Shown one piece after another: positions 1 to 6,828 of a DNA stretch of 35,362 bases (the first letter of the stretch is position 1; every line of letters starts with the position of its first letter). The position numbers were made by a program, and so were the translations under genes. This stretch comes from a virus, in IMG/VR virus record IMGVR_UViG_3300031963_000486, positions 1 to 35,362 of that record, one strand, 5' to 3'. The notes under the pieces were generated by a model. That model was not told where the DNA came from. It saw nothing but the letters and a program-made list of their open reading frames with translations, and made no database searches.

Positions 1-1
1 T

Positions 2-91
2 GTCCTTGGAGATTCTCAAGAGTCATATTGCGAAAACTGCATATACGGATCGCCTTGGAAGAAGGATTACTACAAGGAGAAGAACGCATGA
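2..91 (+). CDS. 3'-terminal fragment of an early phage gene (5' end outside window)
   Basis: An open frame enters from the left edge and runs to TGA at 89-91. It encodes the last 29 residues of a protein ending ...YKEKNA, with a Cys-Glu-Asn-Cys pair that could be half of a zinc site. Its stop overlaps the start of the next gene as ATGA, the coupling used throughout this operon, which is the main reason to believe it. The coding end also carries the SD of the next gene. The family cannot be recognised from so short a tail. Confidence 0.55.
   Translation, partial: VLGDSQESYCENCIYGSPWKKDYYKEKNA
74..91 (+). repeat. 18-nt SD/stop/start coupling block, copy 1
   Basis: AAGGAGAAGAACGCATGA encodes the end of one gene (KEKNA-stop), the SD and the ATGA overlap of the next. 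The second copy at 307-324 differs at one base. Confidence 0.8.
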
Positions 92-324
92 CTATCGAGG
101 ACGAACTAAAAAAAGAAATTGCTTTGTTAACAAGTTTAAACCAGCAACTTACTCACCAATTGTATGACTACCGAGCCGCTTTTATGAGAGCACGTGACCG
201 TGAATGGGTTGGGCTGACGGATGAGGAAATACACGAAATGAGGCTTAAGACTTTAGACAGCGTGGCAACAAACTACGAAACATATAAAGCCATCGAAGCC
301 AAACTAAAGGAGAAGAACACATGA
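88..324 (+). CDS. small coiled-coil early protein, unknown function
   Basis: This is a 78-aa protein beginning MTIEDELKKEIALL. The ATG at 88 is chosen because AAGGAGA lies 7 nt upstream at 74-80 and the ATG overlaps the upstream stop (ATGA). The frame is open further 5', but a start at 28 has no SD and would overlap the upstream gene extensively. The N-terminal half is heptad-like and hydrophilic, with an acidic stretch (GLTDEEIHEMR) in the middle. There is no signal peptide or membrane segment. It is the second gene of a tightly coupled early operon. The family is not recognised. Confidence 0.7.
   Translation: MTIEDELKKEIALLTSLNQQLTHQLYDYRAAFMRARDREWVGLTDEEIHEMRLKTLDSVATNYETYKAIEAKLKEKNT
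307..324 (+). repeat. 18-nt SD/stop/start coupling block, copy 2
   Basis: AAGGAGAAGAACACATGA is 17/18 identical to 74-91 and has the same triple job: C-terminal codons (KEKNT-stop), SD and ATGA overlap. It may have arisen by gene duplication or by transfer of a functional coupling unit. Confidence 0.8.
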
Positions 325-629
325 AAAAAGCAACTAAGAAAACTACAAAAACTACAAAGTCCTCGCCGATGGCCTTGGTCAAGATAGAGGACTTAGATAA
401 ACTACTTAAGGGTGCATGGCAAGTAAGCAACGATCTTGATGAGTTGTCATACAGGTTTGATGAGGTCAGTCAGTTACTTGATTCTGTACACATTGATTTC
501 GATGACGGTAAGGCGGCCTGCTTTTTCTATTTGTCTGAGCGTTTGTATAACGAAAACAAAAAACAATTGGAAGAGATACTGCATCGATTGAGTCAGGTGT
601 TATGGGAAGCAAGAGGGATAAGGGGGTAG
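321..629 (+). CDS. small early protein with Lys/Thr-rich N-terminus, unknown function
   Basis: This is a 102-aa protein. It starts at an ATGA overlap with the previous gene, behind AAAGGAGA. Residues 2-13 are a basic Lys/Thr tail (KKATKKTTKTTK) that could bind nucleic acid. The rest is acidic and mostly helical, with LxxL-type spacing that suggests a helical bundle. A conserved domain cannot be named. The next gene starts 3 nt after its stop, so it is probably co-transcribed with the other early genes. Confidence 0.75.
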   Translation: MKKATKKTTKTTKSSPMALVKIEDLDKLLKGAWQVSNDLDELSYRFDEVSQLLDSVHIDFDDGKAACFFYLSERLYNENKKQLEEILHRLSQVLWEARGIRG

Positions 630-632
630 ACG

Positions 633-839
633 ATGGCAGTTGAGATGACCGATTTTGAAGAGAAGGTGTGGAAATATCTACTCTCTCACCCTAAAACCCC
701 CGTTCAGGCAAGGACGATTGCAAAAGCATGGATCGTAAGCGATAACAAAGTAGCCCGTGTTTTGCACAGGTTTGTTGAGAACAATATTGCTGATGTGGTG
801 CGTATTGGCTCCAAGAAATTTTATAAGGTGAAAGAATGA
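633..839 (+). CDS. small winged-helix DNA-binding protein
   Basis: This is a 68-aa protein. Residues 6-66 have the pattern of a winged helix-turn-helix: helix 1 (FEEKVWKYLLSHP), a turn, helix 2 (QARTIAKAWIV), recognition helix (SDNKVARVLHRFVENN) and a beta-wing (ADVVRIGSKKFYKVKE). Such one-domain proteins usually act as transcriptional regulators; the target here is unknown. The gene lies 3 nt after its neighbour, and its stop overlaps the next ATG (ATGA). It is the first of three dissimilar winged-helix candidates in the first 1.9 kb. Confidence 0.75.
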   Translation: MAVEMTDFEEKVWKYLLSHPKTPVQARTIAKAWIVSDNKVARVLHRFVENNIADVVRIGSKKFYKVKE

Positions 840-976
840 CTCCTGAAGAATACAAAGCCGAGATCGAACGCCTAAAGAAAGAAGTTGAGCATTGGAAGCA
901 GGCATACCACAGGGTCAAAACCGAGAATGAAAAATTATCGCTTGACTTAGGAATAAAGAACAAGGACTTCATATGA
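836..976 (+). CDS. 46-aa coiled-coil microprotein
   Basis: This short gene lies between two coupled genes. ATG at 836 overlaps the previous TGA, and its own TGA at 974-976 overlaps the next ATG, so both ends show ATGA coupling. The product begins MTPEEYKAEIERLKKEVEHW and continues as one amphipathic helix with heptad-spaced hydrophobics, ending KNKDFI. It resembles small leucine-zipper-like phage proteins that dimerise or act as adaptors. Without it there would be a 133-nt hole in an otherwise gapless operon. Its function is unknown. Confidence 0.7.
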   Translation: MTPEEYKAEIERLKKEVEHWKQAYHRVKTENEKLSLDLGIKNKDFI

Positions 977-1284
977 CACCCGAAGCCAAAGTAAAGAAGG
1001 CGGTTAAGAAGATGTTAGATGATCGCGGGGCGTACTACTTCATGCCTGCCACAGGTGGGTATGGTAGGAGCGGTGTGCCTGACATTGTGGGTTGCCACAA
1101 AGGAATCTTTTTTGGGATCGAGTGCAAAGCCGGAGACAATCAGCCGACTGCCCTGCAATTACGAGAACTAGACAAGATACAAATGCACGAGGGATATATT
1201 TCTATCGTAAACGAAAAGAACTTACTACAAGTGGAGGTGATGCTTGACTGCATCGAAGCCGAGCGCAACGCGTCGCAGGATTAG
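973..1284 (+). CDS. VRR-NUC domain nuclease
   Basis: This 103-aa protein is a single VRR-NUC domain of the PD-(D/E)XK fold. Residues 28-40 (GGYGRSGVPDIVG) carry the SGVPD signature with catalytic Asp37. GIECKAG at 48-54 supplies the Glu50-x-Lys52 pair, and PTALQ at 58-62 is the conserved Gln region. Stand-alone phage VRR-NUC proteins are presumed structure-specific or Holliday-junction-type endonucleases and often occur in the same genome as an SNF2 helicase, as here (5227-6774). It is ATGA-coupled to the upstream coiled-coil gene. The next gene starts inside its 3' end. Confidence 0.92.
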   Translation: MTPEAKVKKAVKKMLDDRGAYYFMPATGGYGRSGVPDIVGCHKGIFFGIECKAGDNQPTALQLRELDKIQMHEGYISIVNEKNLLQVEVMLDCIEAERNASQD

Positions 1285-1510
1285 GAGATGCCCTCGCAGA
1301 GCACGGTTGGTGCAGTTGATGCGTGTGCTGAAAGGGCAATGGGGGCTTTCGACAAAGCAGATCGCTAGGCGTATGAAGGTAAGCGAGAATAGTGCGAGAC
1401 TTTACATAGGAAACTTAATGGAGACCCACAACGTAATTATTAATTTTAGACACAGAGGTTCAGATTCTAAACGGCCTGTTTTTTATTATGCATTGAAGGG
1501 AACAAAATGA
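1244..1510 (+). CDS. winged-helix DNA-binding protein, TTG start
   Basis: This is an 88-aa protein. The TTG at 1244 is favoured because GGAGGTGAT (1233-1241), an almost full anti-SD match, lies 6 nt upstream. An internal ATG at 1319 would give only the winged-helix part. Residues 1-24 are very basic (RRRIRRCPRRAR). From about residue 26, LMRVLKGQWGLSTKQIARRM plus the following helix form a helix-turn-helix, followed by a wing (RPVFYYALKG). It overlaps the VRR-NUC gene by 41 nt in another frame, and its stop overlaps the next ATG. It is probably an early regulator. Confidence 0.75.
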   Translation: MTASKPSATRRRIRRCPRRARLVQLMRVLKGQWGLSTKQIARRMKVSENSARLYIGNLMETHNVIINFRHRGSDSKRPVFYYALKGTK

Positions 1511-1812
1511 AGTTGAATAATTTGGTAAACACAATCGGGGCAATCAAGACTGAGTTTGATCTTGATCTGCTAGACCTACAGTTACTTGTCGCGGCACAGA
1601 GCCGATGGGATGAGGGACGCACGGTGCGGATCACAGACTTGGTGCATGAGTTTAAGATTGCGTCGCCTGCGACCATTCATTACCGCGTCACTAAAGATCT
1701 TATACGGAAGAAGATGATCAAGTTGGAATCTAACCCCGAAGATATGCGTGAGAAGTTTGTGCTTGAGGGATCAGCGTTTAAGAAACTACAAAAGTTTTTG
1801 GGGAACAGTTGA
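1507..1812 (+). CDS. MarR-like winged-helix protein
   Basis: This is a 101-aa protein. Residues 20-95 have a MarR-like layout: helical start (LDLQLLVAAQSRWDEG), VRITDLVHEFKIASPATIHY as the helix-turn-helix, a second helix RVTKDLIRKKMI, then a charged wing (NPEDMREKFVLEGSAF). It lacks the long dimerisation helices of full MarR proteins (about 140 aa), so it may be a minimal version or another winged-helix family. It is ATGA-coupled to the previous gene and TGATG-coupled to the next. It is the third winged-helix candidate in the operon. Confidence 0.75.
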   Translation: MKLNNLVNTIGAIKTEFDLDLLDLQLLVAAQSRWDEGRTVRITDLVHEFKIASPATIHYRVTKDLIRKKMIKLESNPEDMREKFVLEGSAFKKLQKFLGNS

Positions 1813-2192
1813 TGGGCGCAGATCAATTATCCACTGCTGTAACGATGTTGTGTGACCGCATGAAGATACACCCCGAAGAGTTTATAAATGCGGAGTGGGA
1901 TCCAATTAAAATTAATGCGTGGGACGATGAGCCGTTTGATAAAGTGCGGTGGGGTAACTTCATACGAGTTGTTATGACCACAGGTAAAGAACTTATATTT
2001 TCAGACGAAGAGATTGAGCACATACGGGACTGCTACAAAAAACTATTACGCAAACAATTTGAAGAGTGCATAGTAAAAGAACTTGTAGGCGGTGAGTGGC
2101 AGAAGAGTATTGAGTTTCAGGAGAAGCAATTAAACTTACCCTATATACCCCCGCCTACTAAAACACAACGAACGAACAAAGGAACTAAGTGA
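1812..2192 (+). CDS. conserved-type hypothetical early protein
   Basis: This is a 126-aa protein of unknown function. The ATG at 1812 is chosen because it overlaps the previous stop (TGATG); a TTG one codon earlier is less likely. The protein is mixed and hydrophilic, with conserved-looking aromatic and acidic pieces (WDPIKINAWDDEPFDKVRWG) and a charged C-terminus ending in a Pro/Thr/Lys tail (PPPTKTQRTNKGTK). It has no membrane segment or signal peptide. Its stop overlaps the GTG start of the DNA polymerase (GTGA), so it is probably translated as a unit with it. Confidence 0.75.
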   Translation: MGADQLSTAVTMLCDRMKIHPEEFINAEWDPIKINAWDDEPFDKVRWGNFIRVVMTTGKELIFSDEEIEHIRDCYKKLLRKQFEECIVKELVGGEWQKSIEFQEKQLNLPYIPPPTKTQRTNKGTK

Positions 2193-4000
2193 TTATCACA
2201 GTAGATTTTGAAACGTACTACAGCCGTGAATATAGTTTGTCGAAGATGACCACTGAAGAGTACATACGGAGCGATGGGTTTGAAGTTATCGGTGTGGGGG
2301 TTAAGGTAGATGAAGGCGAAACGACGTGGTTCTCCGGCACCAAGGGGGAAACTCAGGAATTTCTTAACCAGTACGACTGGGCAAATGCCCTTGTACTCGC
2401 GCACAACACCGCGTTTGATGGGGCAATACTCTCGTGGGTTTACGGGATTAGCCCGAAGGGTTGGTTGGATACTCTTTGTATGGCGCGTGCTACTAACGGA
2501 GTGGATGTCGGGGCTAGCCTTGCGTTCTTGGCGAAGCATTACGAACTGGGTCAAAAAGGTACGGAGGTTGTAAATGCGTTGGGTAAGCGTAAGTCTGACT
2601 TCACTCCTGAAGATCTTGATGCGTATGGTGAGTACTGTAAGAACGACGTAGACCTGACCTATAAACTATTCCACATACTAGCGGCAAACTTCCCTAAGTC
2701 CGAACTGAAGGTGATCGACTGCACGCTACGGATGTACACCGATCCTAAACTCATACTGGATCTGCCCCTGCTTGAGCAACACCTGCACGATGTGAAGATC
2801 AAGAAAGAAAGGTTGCTTGAAGCGGCTACTGCCAGCAAAGATGATTTGATGTCCAATGACAAGTTTGCAGAACTGCTCAAGCAACTGAAGGTTGACCCCC
2901 CACGTAAGACAAGCGCAACGACAGGGCGCGAGGCGTGGGCGTTTGCCAAGACCGATGAGGGCTTCAAGGAACTGGCTTCTCATCCTGATCCCCGCGTACA
3001 GACGTTGGTTGCGGCTAGGCTTGGAAACAAAACCACGCTTGAGGAAACACGCACGCAACGCTTTATCGACATTGCTAAACGTGGGCGTATGCCCGTCCCG
3101 CTCAAATACTACGCGGCGCACACAGGTAGGTGGGGCGGTGATGACAAAGTAAACCTACAAAACTTACCCGCACGTGGTAACAACGCAGGCAAACTCAAGA
3201 GTGCTATCCGTGCCCCCAAGGGGTACATACTTATTGATGCAGACTCATCACAAATCGAAGCCCGGACGGTTGCTTGGTTGGCGGGTCAGACCGATTTGGT
3301 GGATGCGTTTGAGAAAGGCGAAGATGTATACAAAATTATGGCATCGGCTATCTATGCGAAAGAGGTTGACGAGATTACAAAGGACGAAAGGTTTGTCGGA
3401 AAGACAACTATCCTTGGTGCAGGATATGGCATGGGGGCTAACAAGTTTAGCGCACAACTTAAGACGTTCGGGGTTGACGTTGACGAGGCCGAAGCAAAAC
3501 GGATCATTGAAGTTTATCGACAAACTTACAGCGAGATCCCATCGCTATGGAAACAAGCGCAAAGCGCACTTGACGCTATCCTCACAGATCGCACTGCTGA
3601 ACTTGGTGAATACCCCGAGGTTCTTAGTGTCGAAGGAAGTGCCGGGATTCGACTACCGTCCGGGTTGCTTCTACGCTACCCCGAACTTACCAAAGACTCA
3701 GATGGTCAATATGCCTATAAGACAAGGGCAGGGTTTACCAAAATCTACGGGGGTAAGGTAATTGAGAACGTGTGTCAAGCCGTAGCACGGTGCATCATAG
3801 CGGAGCAGATGCTAAAGATTAACAAGAAATATAAGGTAGTCCTGACGGTGCACGATGCTGTGGCGTGTCTAGCCCCCGTGGGAGAGCGCGAAGAAGCGGT
3901 AAAATATGTGGAAGAATGTATGCGTTGGCGACCCGATTGGTGTAAAGATCTACCTTTAAACTGTGAAGTAGGATACGGAGAGAGTTATGGTGAAACTTGA
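2189..4000 (+). CDS. polA: family A DNA polymerase with 3'-5' exonuclease
   Basis: This 603-aa replicative polymerase starts at a GTG overlapping the upstream stop. The exonuclease domain (about 1-170) has ExoI VDFET (Asp6, Glu8), ExoII AHNTAFD (Asn73, Asp77) and ExoIII YCKND (Tyr149, Asp153), so proofreading looks intact. The polymerase domain has motif A DSSQIEAR (Asp352), motif B RFVGKTTILGAGYG (Arg401, Lys405, Tyr413) and motif C VHDA (His555, Asp556). There is no 5'-nuclease domain, as is usual for phage enzymes. The O-helix position equivalent to E. coli Phe762 is Leu409, a residue discussed in virioplankton studies as a lifestyle marker. The next gene overlaps its 3' end by 14 nt. Confidence 0.97.
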   Translation: MIITVDFETYYSREYSLSKMTTEEYIRSDGFEVIGVGVKVDEGETTWFSGTKGETQEFLNQYDWANALVLAHNTAFDGAILSWVYGISPKGWLDTLCMARATNGVDVGASLAFLAKHYELGQKGTEVVNALGKRKSDFTPEDLDAYGEYCKNDVDLTYKLFHILAANFPKSELKVIDCTLRMYTDPKLILDLPLLEQHLHDVKIKKERLLEAATASKDDLMSNDKFAELLKQLKVDPPRKTSATTGREAWAFAKTDEGFKELASHPDPRVQTLVAARLGNKTTLEETRTQRFIDIAKRGRMPVPLKYYAAHTGRWGGDDKVNLQNLPARGNNAGKLKSAIRAPKGYILIDADSSQIEARTVAWLAGQTDLVDAFEKGEDVYKIMASAIYAKEVDEITKDERFVGKTTILGAGYGMGANKFSAQLKTFGVDVDEAEAKRIIEVYRQTYSEIPSLWKQAQSALDAILTDRTAELGEYPEVLSVEGSAGIRLPSGLLLRYPELTKDSDGQYAYKTRAGFTKIYGGKVIENVCQAVARCIIAEQMLKINKKYKVVLTVHDAVACLAPVGEREEAVKYVEECMRWRPDWCKDLPLNCEVGYGESYGET

Positions 4001-4157
4001 TTATGCTTGTCATGAACTTGAGGCAAAAAAGCACCTCAAAGAAATTACGGAATTGCTTAACAAAAAGCAGTTTGCAGAAGCGGCGGGTAAGGTAGAGTTT
4101 GTTATAGTCGAGATGCGAATGATGAAGGCGGCTATCAACAGCCACATACCCGAATGA
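3987..4157 (+). CDS. 56-aa helical small protein
   Basis: This small gene fills the space between the polymerase and the Cas4-like nuclease. It starts at ATG 3987 inside the last codons of the polymerase, behind GGAGAG (3978-3983), and ends with TGA at 4155-4157 overlapping the next ATG (ATGA). The product begins MVKLDYACHELEAKKHLKEI and is predicted all helical, with many Glu, Lys and Met residues and no membrane segment. The coupling at both ends and the absence of any other gene in the 150-nt interval support it. Its function is unknown. Confidence 0.7.
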   Translation: MVKLDYACHELEAKKHLKEITELLNKKQFAEAAGKVEFVIVEMRMMKAAINSHIPE

Positions 4158-4828
4158 AACCATACACTTGGTCGTACTCGTCCCTCTCTTTATTCCAACA
4201 GTGCCCTAAAAAGTACTACCACCTACGGGTGGTTAAGGATCATAAAGAGCCTGAAACCGATGCCTTGATGTACGGCAAGCAGTTGCACGAGGCGGCTGAG
4301 TTTTACATTGGTAAGGAAATTCCCTTACCTCCTCAGTTTTCTTTCATAAAGAACTCTCTTGATCTCTTAAAAGCATTAGGTGATGGCGGGGAGTTTTTAT
4401 GCGAATACCGCATGGGGTTGACTCGGGATCTGGAACCATGTGACTTCTTCTCTAAAGATGTTTGGTGGAGAGGTGTAGCGGATCTAGTAATTGTAAAAGA
4501 TGAAAAAGCGTATCTTGTAGACTACAAGACGGGTAAATCGTCCCGCTATGCCGATACCAAGCAGTTGGAGATACTGTCCTTGGCGCTATTCAAACACCGC
4601 CCTGAAATCAAACTTATTAAGGGTGGGCTATTGTTTCTCGTAGCCAATGACTTTGTGAAGGTTAATTATGAGGGTAGCCAACAGGCCGAACCGTGGGTAA
4701 AATGGCTAAATGAAACCAAGCAGTTGGAAGCCGCCTATGAGAACGACGTTTGGAACCCCAAACCTAACTTCTCTTGCAGACAGTATTGTGCGGTAGTTAA
4801 CTGCATACACAATGGGAAGAATCACTGA
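4154..4828 (+). CDS. Cas4/RecB-like PD-(D/E)XK nuclease with Fe-S-type cysteines
   Basis: This 224-aa protein matches the PDDEXK_1 (Cas4/RecB/AddB) layout. WSYSSLSLFQQCPKKYY at 6-22 is the N-terminal signature with Cys17. His45 lies in GKQLHEAAEF, Asp110 in RGVADLVI, and Asp123-Tyr-Lys125 in AYLVDYKTGKSS; QLEI around Gln137 is motif QhxxY-like. A C-terminal Cys208/Cys212/Cys217 cluster, together with Cys17, is the four-Cys arrangement that holds a [4Fe-4S] cluster in Cas4 and AddB. Phage members are DNA exonucleases used in recombination or end processing. There is no sign of a CRISPR locus. It sits between the polymerase block and the SNF2 helicase. Confidence 0.9.
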   Translation: MKPYTWSYSSLSLFQQCPKKYYHLRVVKDHKEPETDALMYGKQLHEAAEFYIGKEIPLPPQFSFIKNSLDLLKALGDGGEFLCEYRMGLTRDLEPCDFFSKDVWWRGVADLVIVKDEKAYLVDYKTGKSSRYADTKQLEILSLALFKHRPEIKLIKGGLLFLVANDFVKVNYEGSQQAEPWVKWLNETKQLEAAYENDVWNPKPNFSCRQYCAVVNCIHNGKNH

Positions 4829-5139
4829 TGCCGTACACTAAATCGCCACGCCCCTACAAGCATGAGTATGAAATGCAGAAGGCTCGGGGCGAGCACGACA
4901 ATCGTATGGAGCGGCAACGTGCCCGTCGTAAATTAGATAAAGACGGTAAAGATGCTAACGGGAACGGCAAAGCCGACGCTCGTGAAGGTAAGGATGTAGC
5001 CCACAAGAAAGCGTTAAGCAACGGTGGTTCAAACAAGCACGGGGTTTATGTAACTACCCCTGCAAAGAATCGTTCGTTCAAGCGTAATTCTCAGGGTAAA
5101 CTCGTATCAGAAACAAGCAAAAAAGAACGTAAGAAGTAG
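4828..5139 (+). CDS. basic HNH-like protein, possibly degenerate endonuclease
   Basis: This 103-aa, very basic protein starts at a TGATG overlap with the Cas4-like gene. The N-terminal 45 residues are an Arg/Lys-rich helix. The middle (KDVAHKKALSNGGSNKHGV, about 55-73) resembles the beta-beta-alpha core of small phage HNH nucleases (D-[VI]-x-H-x2-PLSxGGxN). The PAKNRSFKRN that follows resembles their C-terminal signature. The usual second catalytic His/Asn pattern is incomplete, so DNA binding without cleavage is possible. It is also rich in Gly, Asn and Asp (DKDGKDANGNGKADA), which looks EF-hand-like but is not placed convincingly. Confidence 0.6.
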   Translation: MPYTKSPRPYKHEYEMQKARGEHDNRMERQRARRKLDKDGKDANGNGKADAREGKDVAHKKALSNGGSNKHGVYVTTPAKNRSFKRNSQGKLVSETSKKERKK

Positions 5140-5226
5140 TAGAATCAGTTTTACAGTAGTCGTAGTTTTTCGGGCGGAGAGTGAAAACATCACTTTCGGC
5201 CTATCGGCGTCTTTGTGGAGAGTGAA
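5140..5226 (+). promoter_or_regulatory. leader region of the SNF2 helicase gene with repeated SD block
   Basis: This is the widest gap in the left part of the operon. GGAGAGTGAA occurs at 5176-5185 and again at 5217-5226, just before the proposed TTG start. The same decamer precedes the ATG at 6829. A GTG at 5181 opens a 14-codon frame that closes at 5223-5225, next to the helicase start. No clear -35/-10 pair was seen. The duplicated SD could be a standby ribosome site or a translated leader; both are inference. Confidence 0.35.
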
Positions 5227-6774
5227 TTGCAGATATTAAATAATAAGGTTCTGCTGTTGAAAGTAAAAGAACCAAACAGAATTACCACGGTGATACCAAA
5301 AAGCCGTGTGCTTGATAGTGGTGAAGTAGCAGTGAAGTGGGGGCTTGAAGAAGCGCAAGTATTAAAGAACTTACGTATTCGGAACGTGCCCTCACCCATC
5401 ATTGCGCATTACGATTGGCCCGGTCTGTACAAACCGTTTGCTCATCAAAAAACTACCGCAGAGTTTCTCACGTTGCATCGCCGTGCGTTCTGTTTTAACG
5501 AGCAGGGTACAGGCAAGACGGGTAGCGTGATATGGGCGGCTGACTACCTGATGAAATTGGGAATGATCAAACGTGTGCTAGTACTATGCCCGTTGTCAAT
5601 CATGGAGTCTGCGTGGGTCAATGACTTATTCAGATTCGCTATGCATCGCACGGTGCAGGTCGCACATAGTTACTCACGAGACAAACGAATCAAAGCGGTG
5701 CAGTCTAACGCTGAGTTTGTAATATGTAACTTTGATGGTCTTGAGATTGTCAAGGATGCAGTCAACGAAAGCAATTTTGATTTGATCGTAGTTGACGAAG
5801 CAAATGCGTACAAGACGGTGGCAACAAAGCGTTGGAAAACGCTGAACTCAATTATCAAACCTAGCACGTGGGTGTGGATGCTAACAGGAACCCCTGCGGC
5901 TCAAGCACCTACCGATGCGTATGGGCTTGCAAAGATAGTCAACCCATCAAGCGTGCCACGATTCTTTGGTTCGTTTAAAGATCAGGTGATGCAAAAGATT
6001 ACGCAGTTTAAGTGGGTTCCCCGTCCCCGCGCAGAGGACATCATCCATCAAGTCTTGCAACCCGCAATTCGGTTTACGAAGGAAGAGTGCCTTGATCTAC
6101 CGGACATGACCTATGTAACTCGGAAGATACCCCTGACCCCTCAACAAGAGAAATACTACGAAACTATCCGTAAACATATGGTGGCAACAGCGGCAGGCGA
6201 GGAAATTACTACGGTAAATGCAGCAGCAAACCTTAACAAATTACTACAACTGTCAGGGGGCGCGGTCTATTCGGATAGTGGAGAGATCATAGCCTTTGAT
6301 GCTTCCAATCGATTAGCCGCTCTAAAAGAAGTTATAGACGAGGCATCACACAAGGTGATTGTATTTGTGCCGTACCGTCATGCCATTCAGATCGTGCACG
6401 AAGAACTTATCAGAGACGGATACACCTCAGAAATTATTAATGGTGCGGTGCCAGTCAACAGGCGCACGGAAATCTTTAATCGATTCCAAACGGAGCCTGA
6501 CCCCAAAGTGCTTGTTATCCAACCGCAGGCGGCATCTCATGGAGTTACTTTGCACGCCGCAAACGTGGTGGTGTATTGGTCGCCCGTCATGTCTGTAGAA
6601 ACTTATTTACAGGCGAACGCACGTGTTCATCGGGCCGGTCAGCGTAATCCTTGCACCGTAGTACATCTTCAGGGATCTCACGTTGAGAAAAGAATGTATG
6701 CAATGCTCGAAGCGAAAGTCGATATTCATACTAGGGTAGTAGACCTTTATAAAAATTTATTAGAGGAGGCTTGA
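5227..6774 (+). CDS. SNF2-family DNA helicase/translocase
   Basis: This is a 515-aa superfamily 2 ATPase. From the chosen TTG, Walker A (NEQGTGKTGS) has Lys97, motif II is DEAN (Asp190-Glu191), and motif III is LTGTPAAQ. Motif V is ASHGVTLHAAN and motif VI is QANARVHRAGQ, the last being typical of SNF2 enzymes. It has no accessory chromatin domains. TTG at 5227 is preferred over the in-frame GTG at 5215 because GGAG lies 6 nt upstream and the same SD serves 6829; the GTG would sit inside that SD. Such phage translocases probably remodel DNA or act with nucleases such as VRR-NUC. A promoter overlaps the stop codon. Confidence 0.93.
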   Translation: MQILNNKVLLLKVKEPNRITTVIPKSRVLDSGEVAVKWGLEEAQVLKNLRIRNVPSPIIAHYDWPGLYKPFAHQKTTAEFLTLHRRAFCFNEQGTGKTGSVIWAADYLMKLGMIKRVLVLCPLSIMESAWVNDLFRFAMHRTVQVAHSYSRDKRIKAVQSNAEFVICNFDGLEIVKDAVNESNFDLIVVDEANAYKTVATKRWKTLNSIIKPSTWVWMLTGTPAAQAPTDAYGLAKIVNPSSVPRFFGSFKDQVMQKITQFKWVPRPRAEDIIHQVLQPAIRFTKEECLDLPDMTYVTRKIPLTPQQEKYYETIRKHMVATAAGEEITTVNAAANLNKLLQLSGGAVYSDSGEIIAFDASNRLAALKEVIDEASHKVIVFVPYRHAIQIVHEELIRDGYTSEIINGAVPVNRRTEIFNRFQTEPDPKVLVIQPQAASHGVTLHAANVVVYWSPVMSVETYLQANARVHRAGQRNPCTVVHLQGSHVEKRMYAMLEAKVDIHTRVVDLYKNLLEEA

Positions 6775-6799
6775 CAGAGTAAAACATTATGATTAGTAT
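6771..6799 (+). promoter_or_regulatory. sigma70-like promoter overlapping the helicase stop codon
   Basis: TTGACA (6771-6776) is a perfect -35 box, followed after 17 nt by TAGTAT (6794-6799), a 4/6 match to the -10 box. A TATTAT at 6797-6802 is an alternative -10 with longer spacing. The -35 box contains the TGA of the helicase gene. Transcription would begin about 6806-6808, just before the SD GGAGAGTG of the next gene, and would drive the SSB and primase-helicase block. Motif-based only. Confidence 0.55.
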
Positions 6800-6828
6800 T
6801 ATCAAACATAACTATATGGAGAGTGAAA

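Noticed and set aside
3174-3761. 195-codon frame overlapping the DNA polymerase
   Set aside because: Arg/Leu/Trp-rich shadow within a fully motif-supported polymerase; no SD.
4154-4828. Possible CRISPR-associated Cas4
   Set aside because: No CRISPR array, cas1 or cas2 in the window; stand-alone phage Cas4-like nucleases are common, so it is called by fold only.
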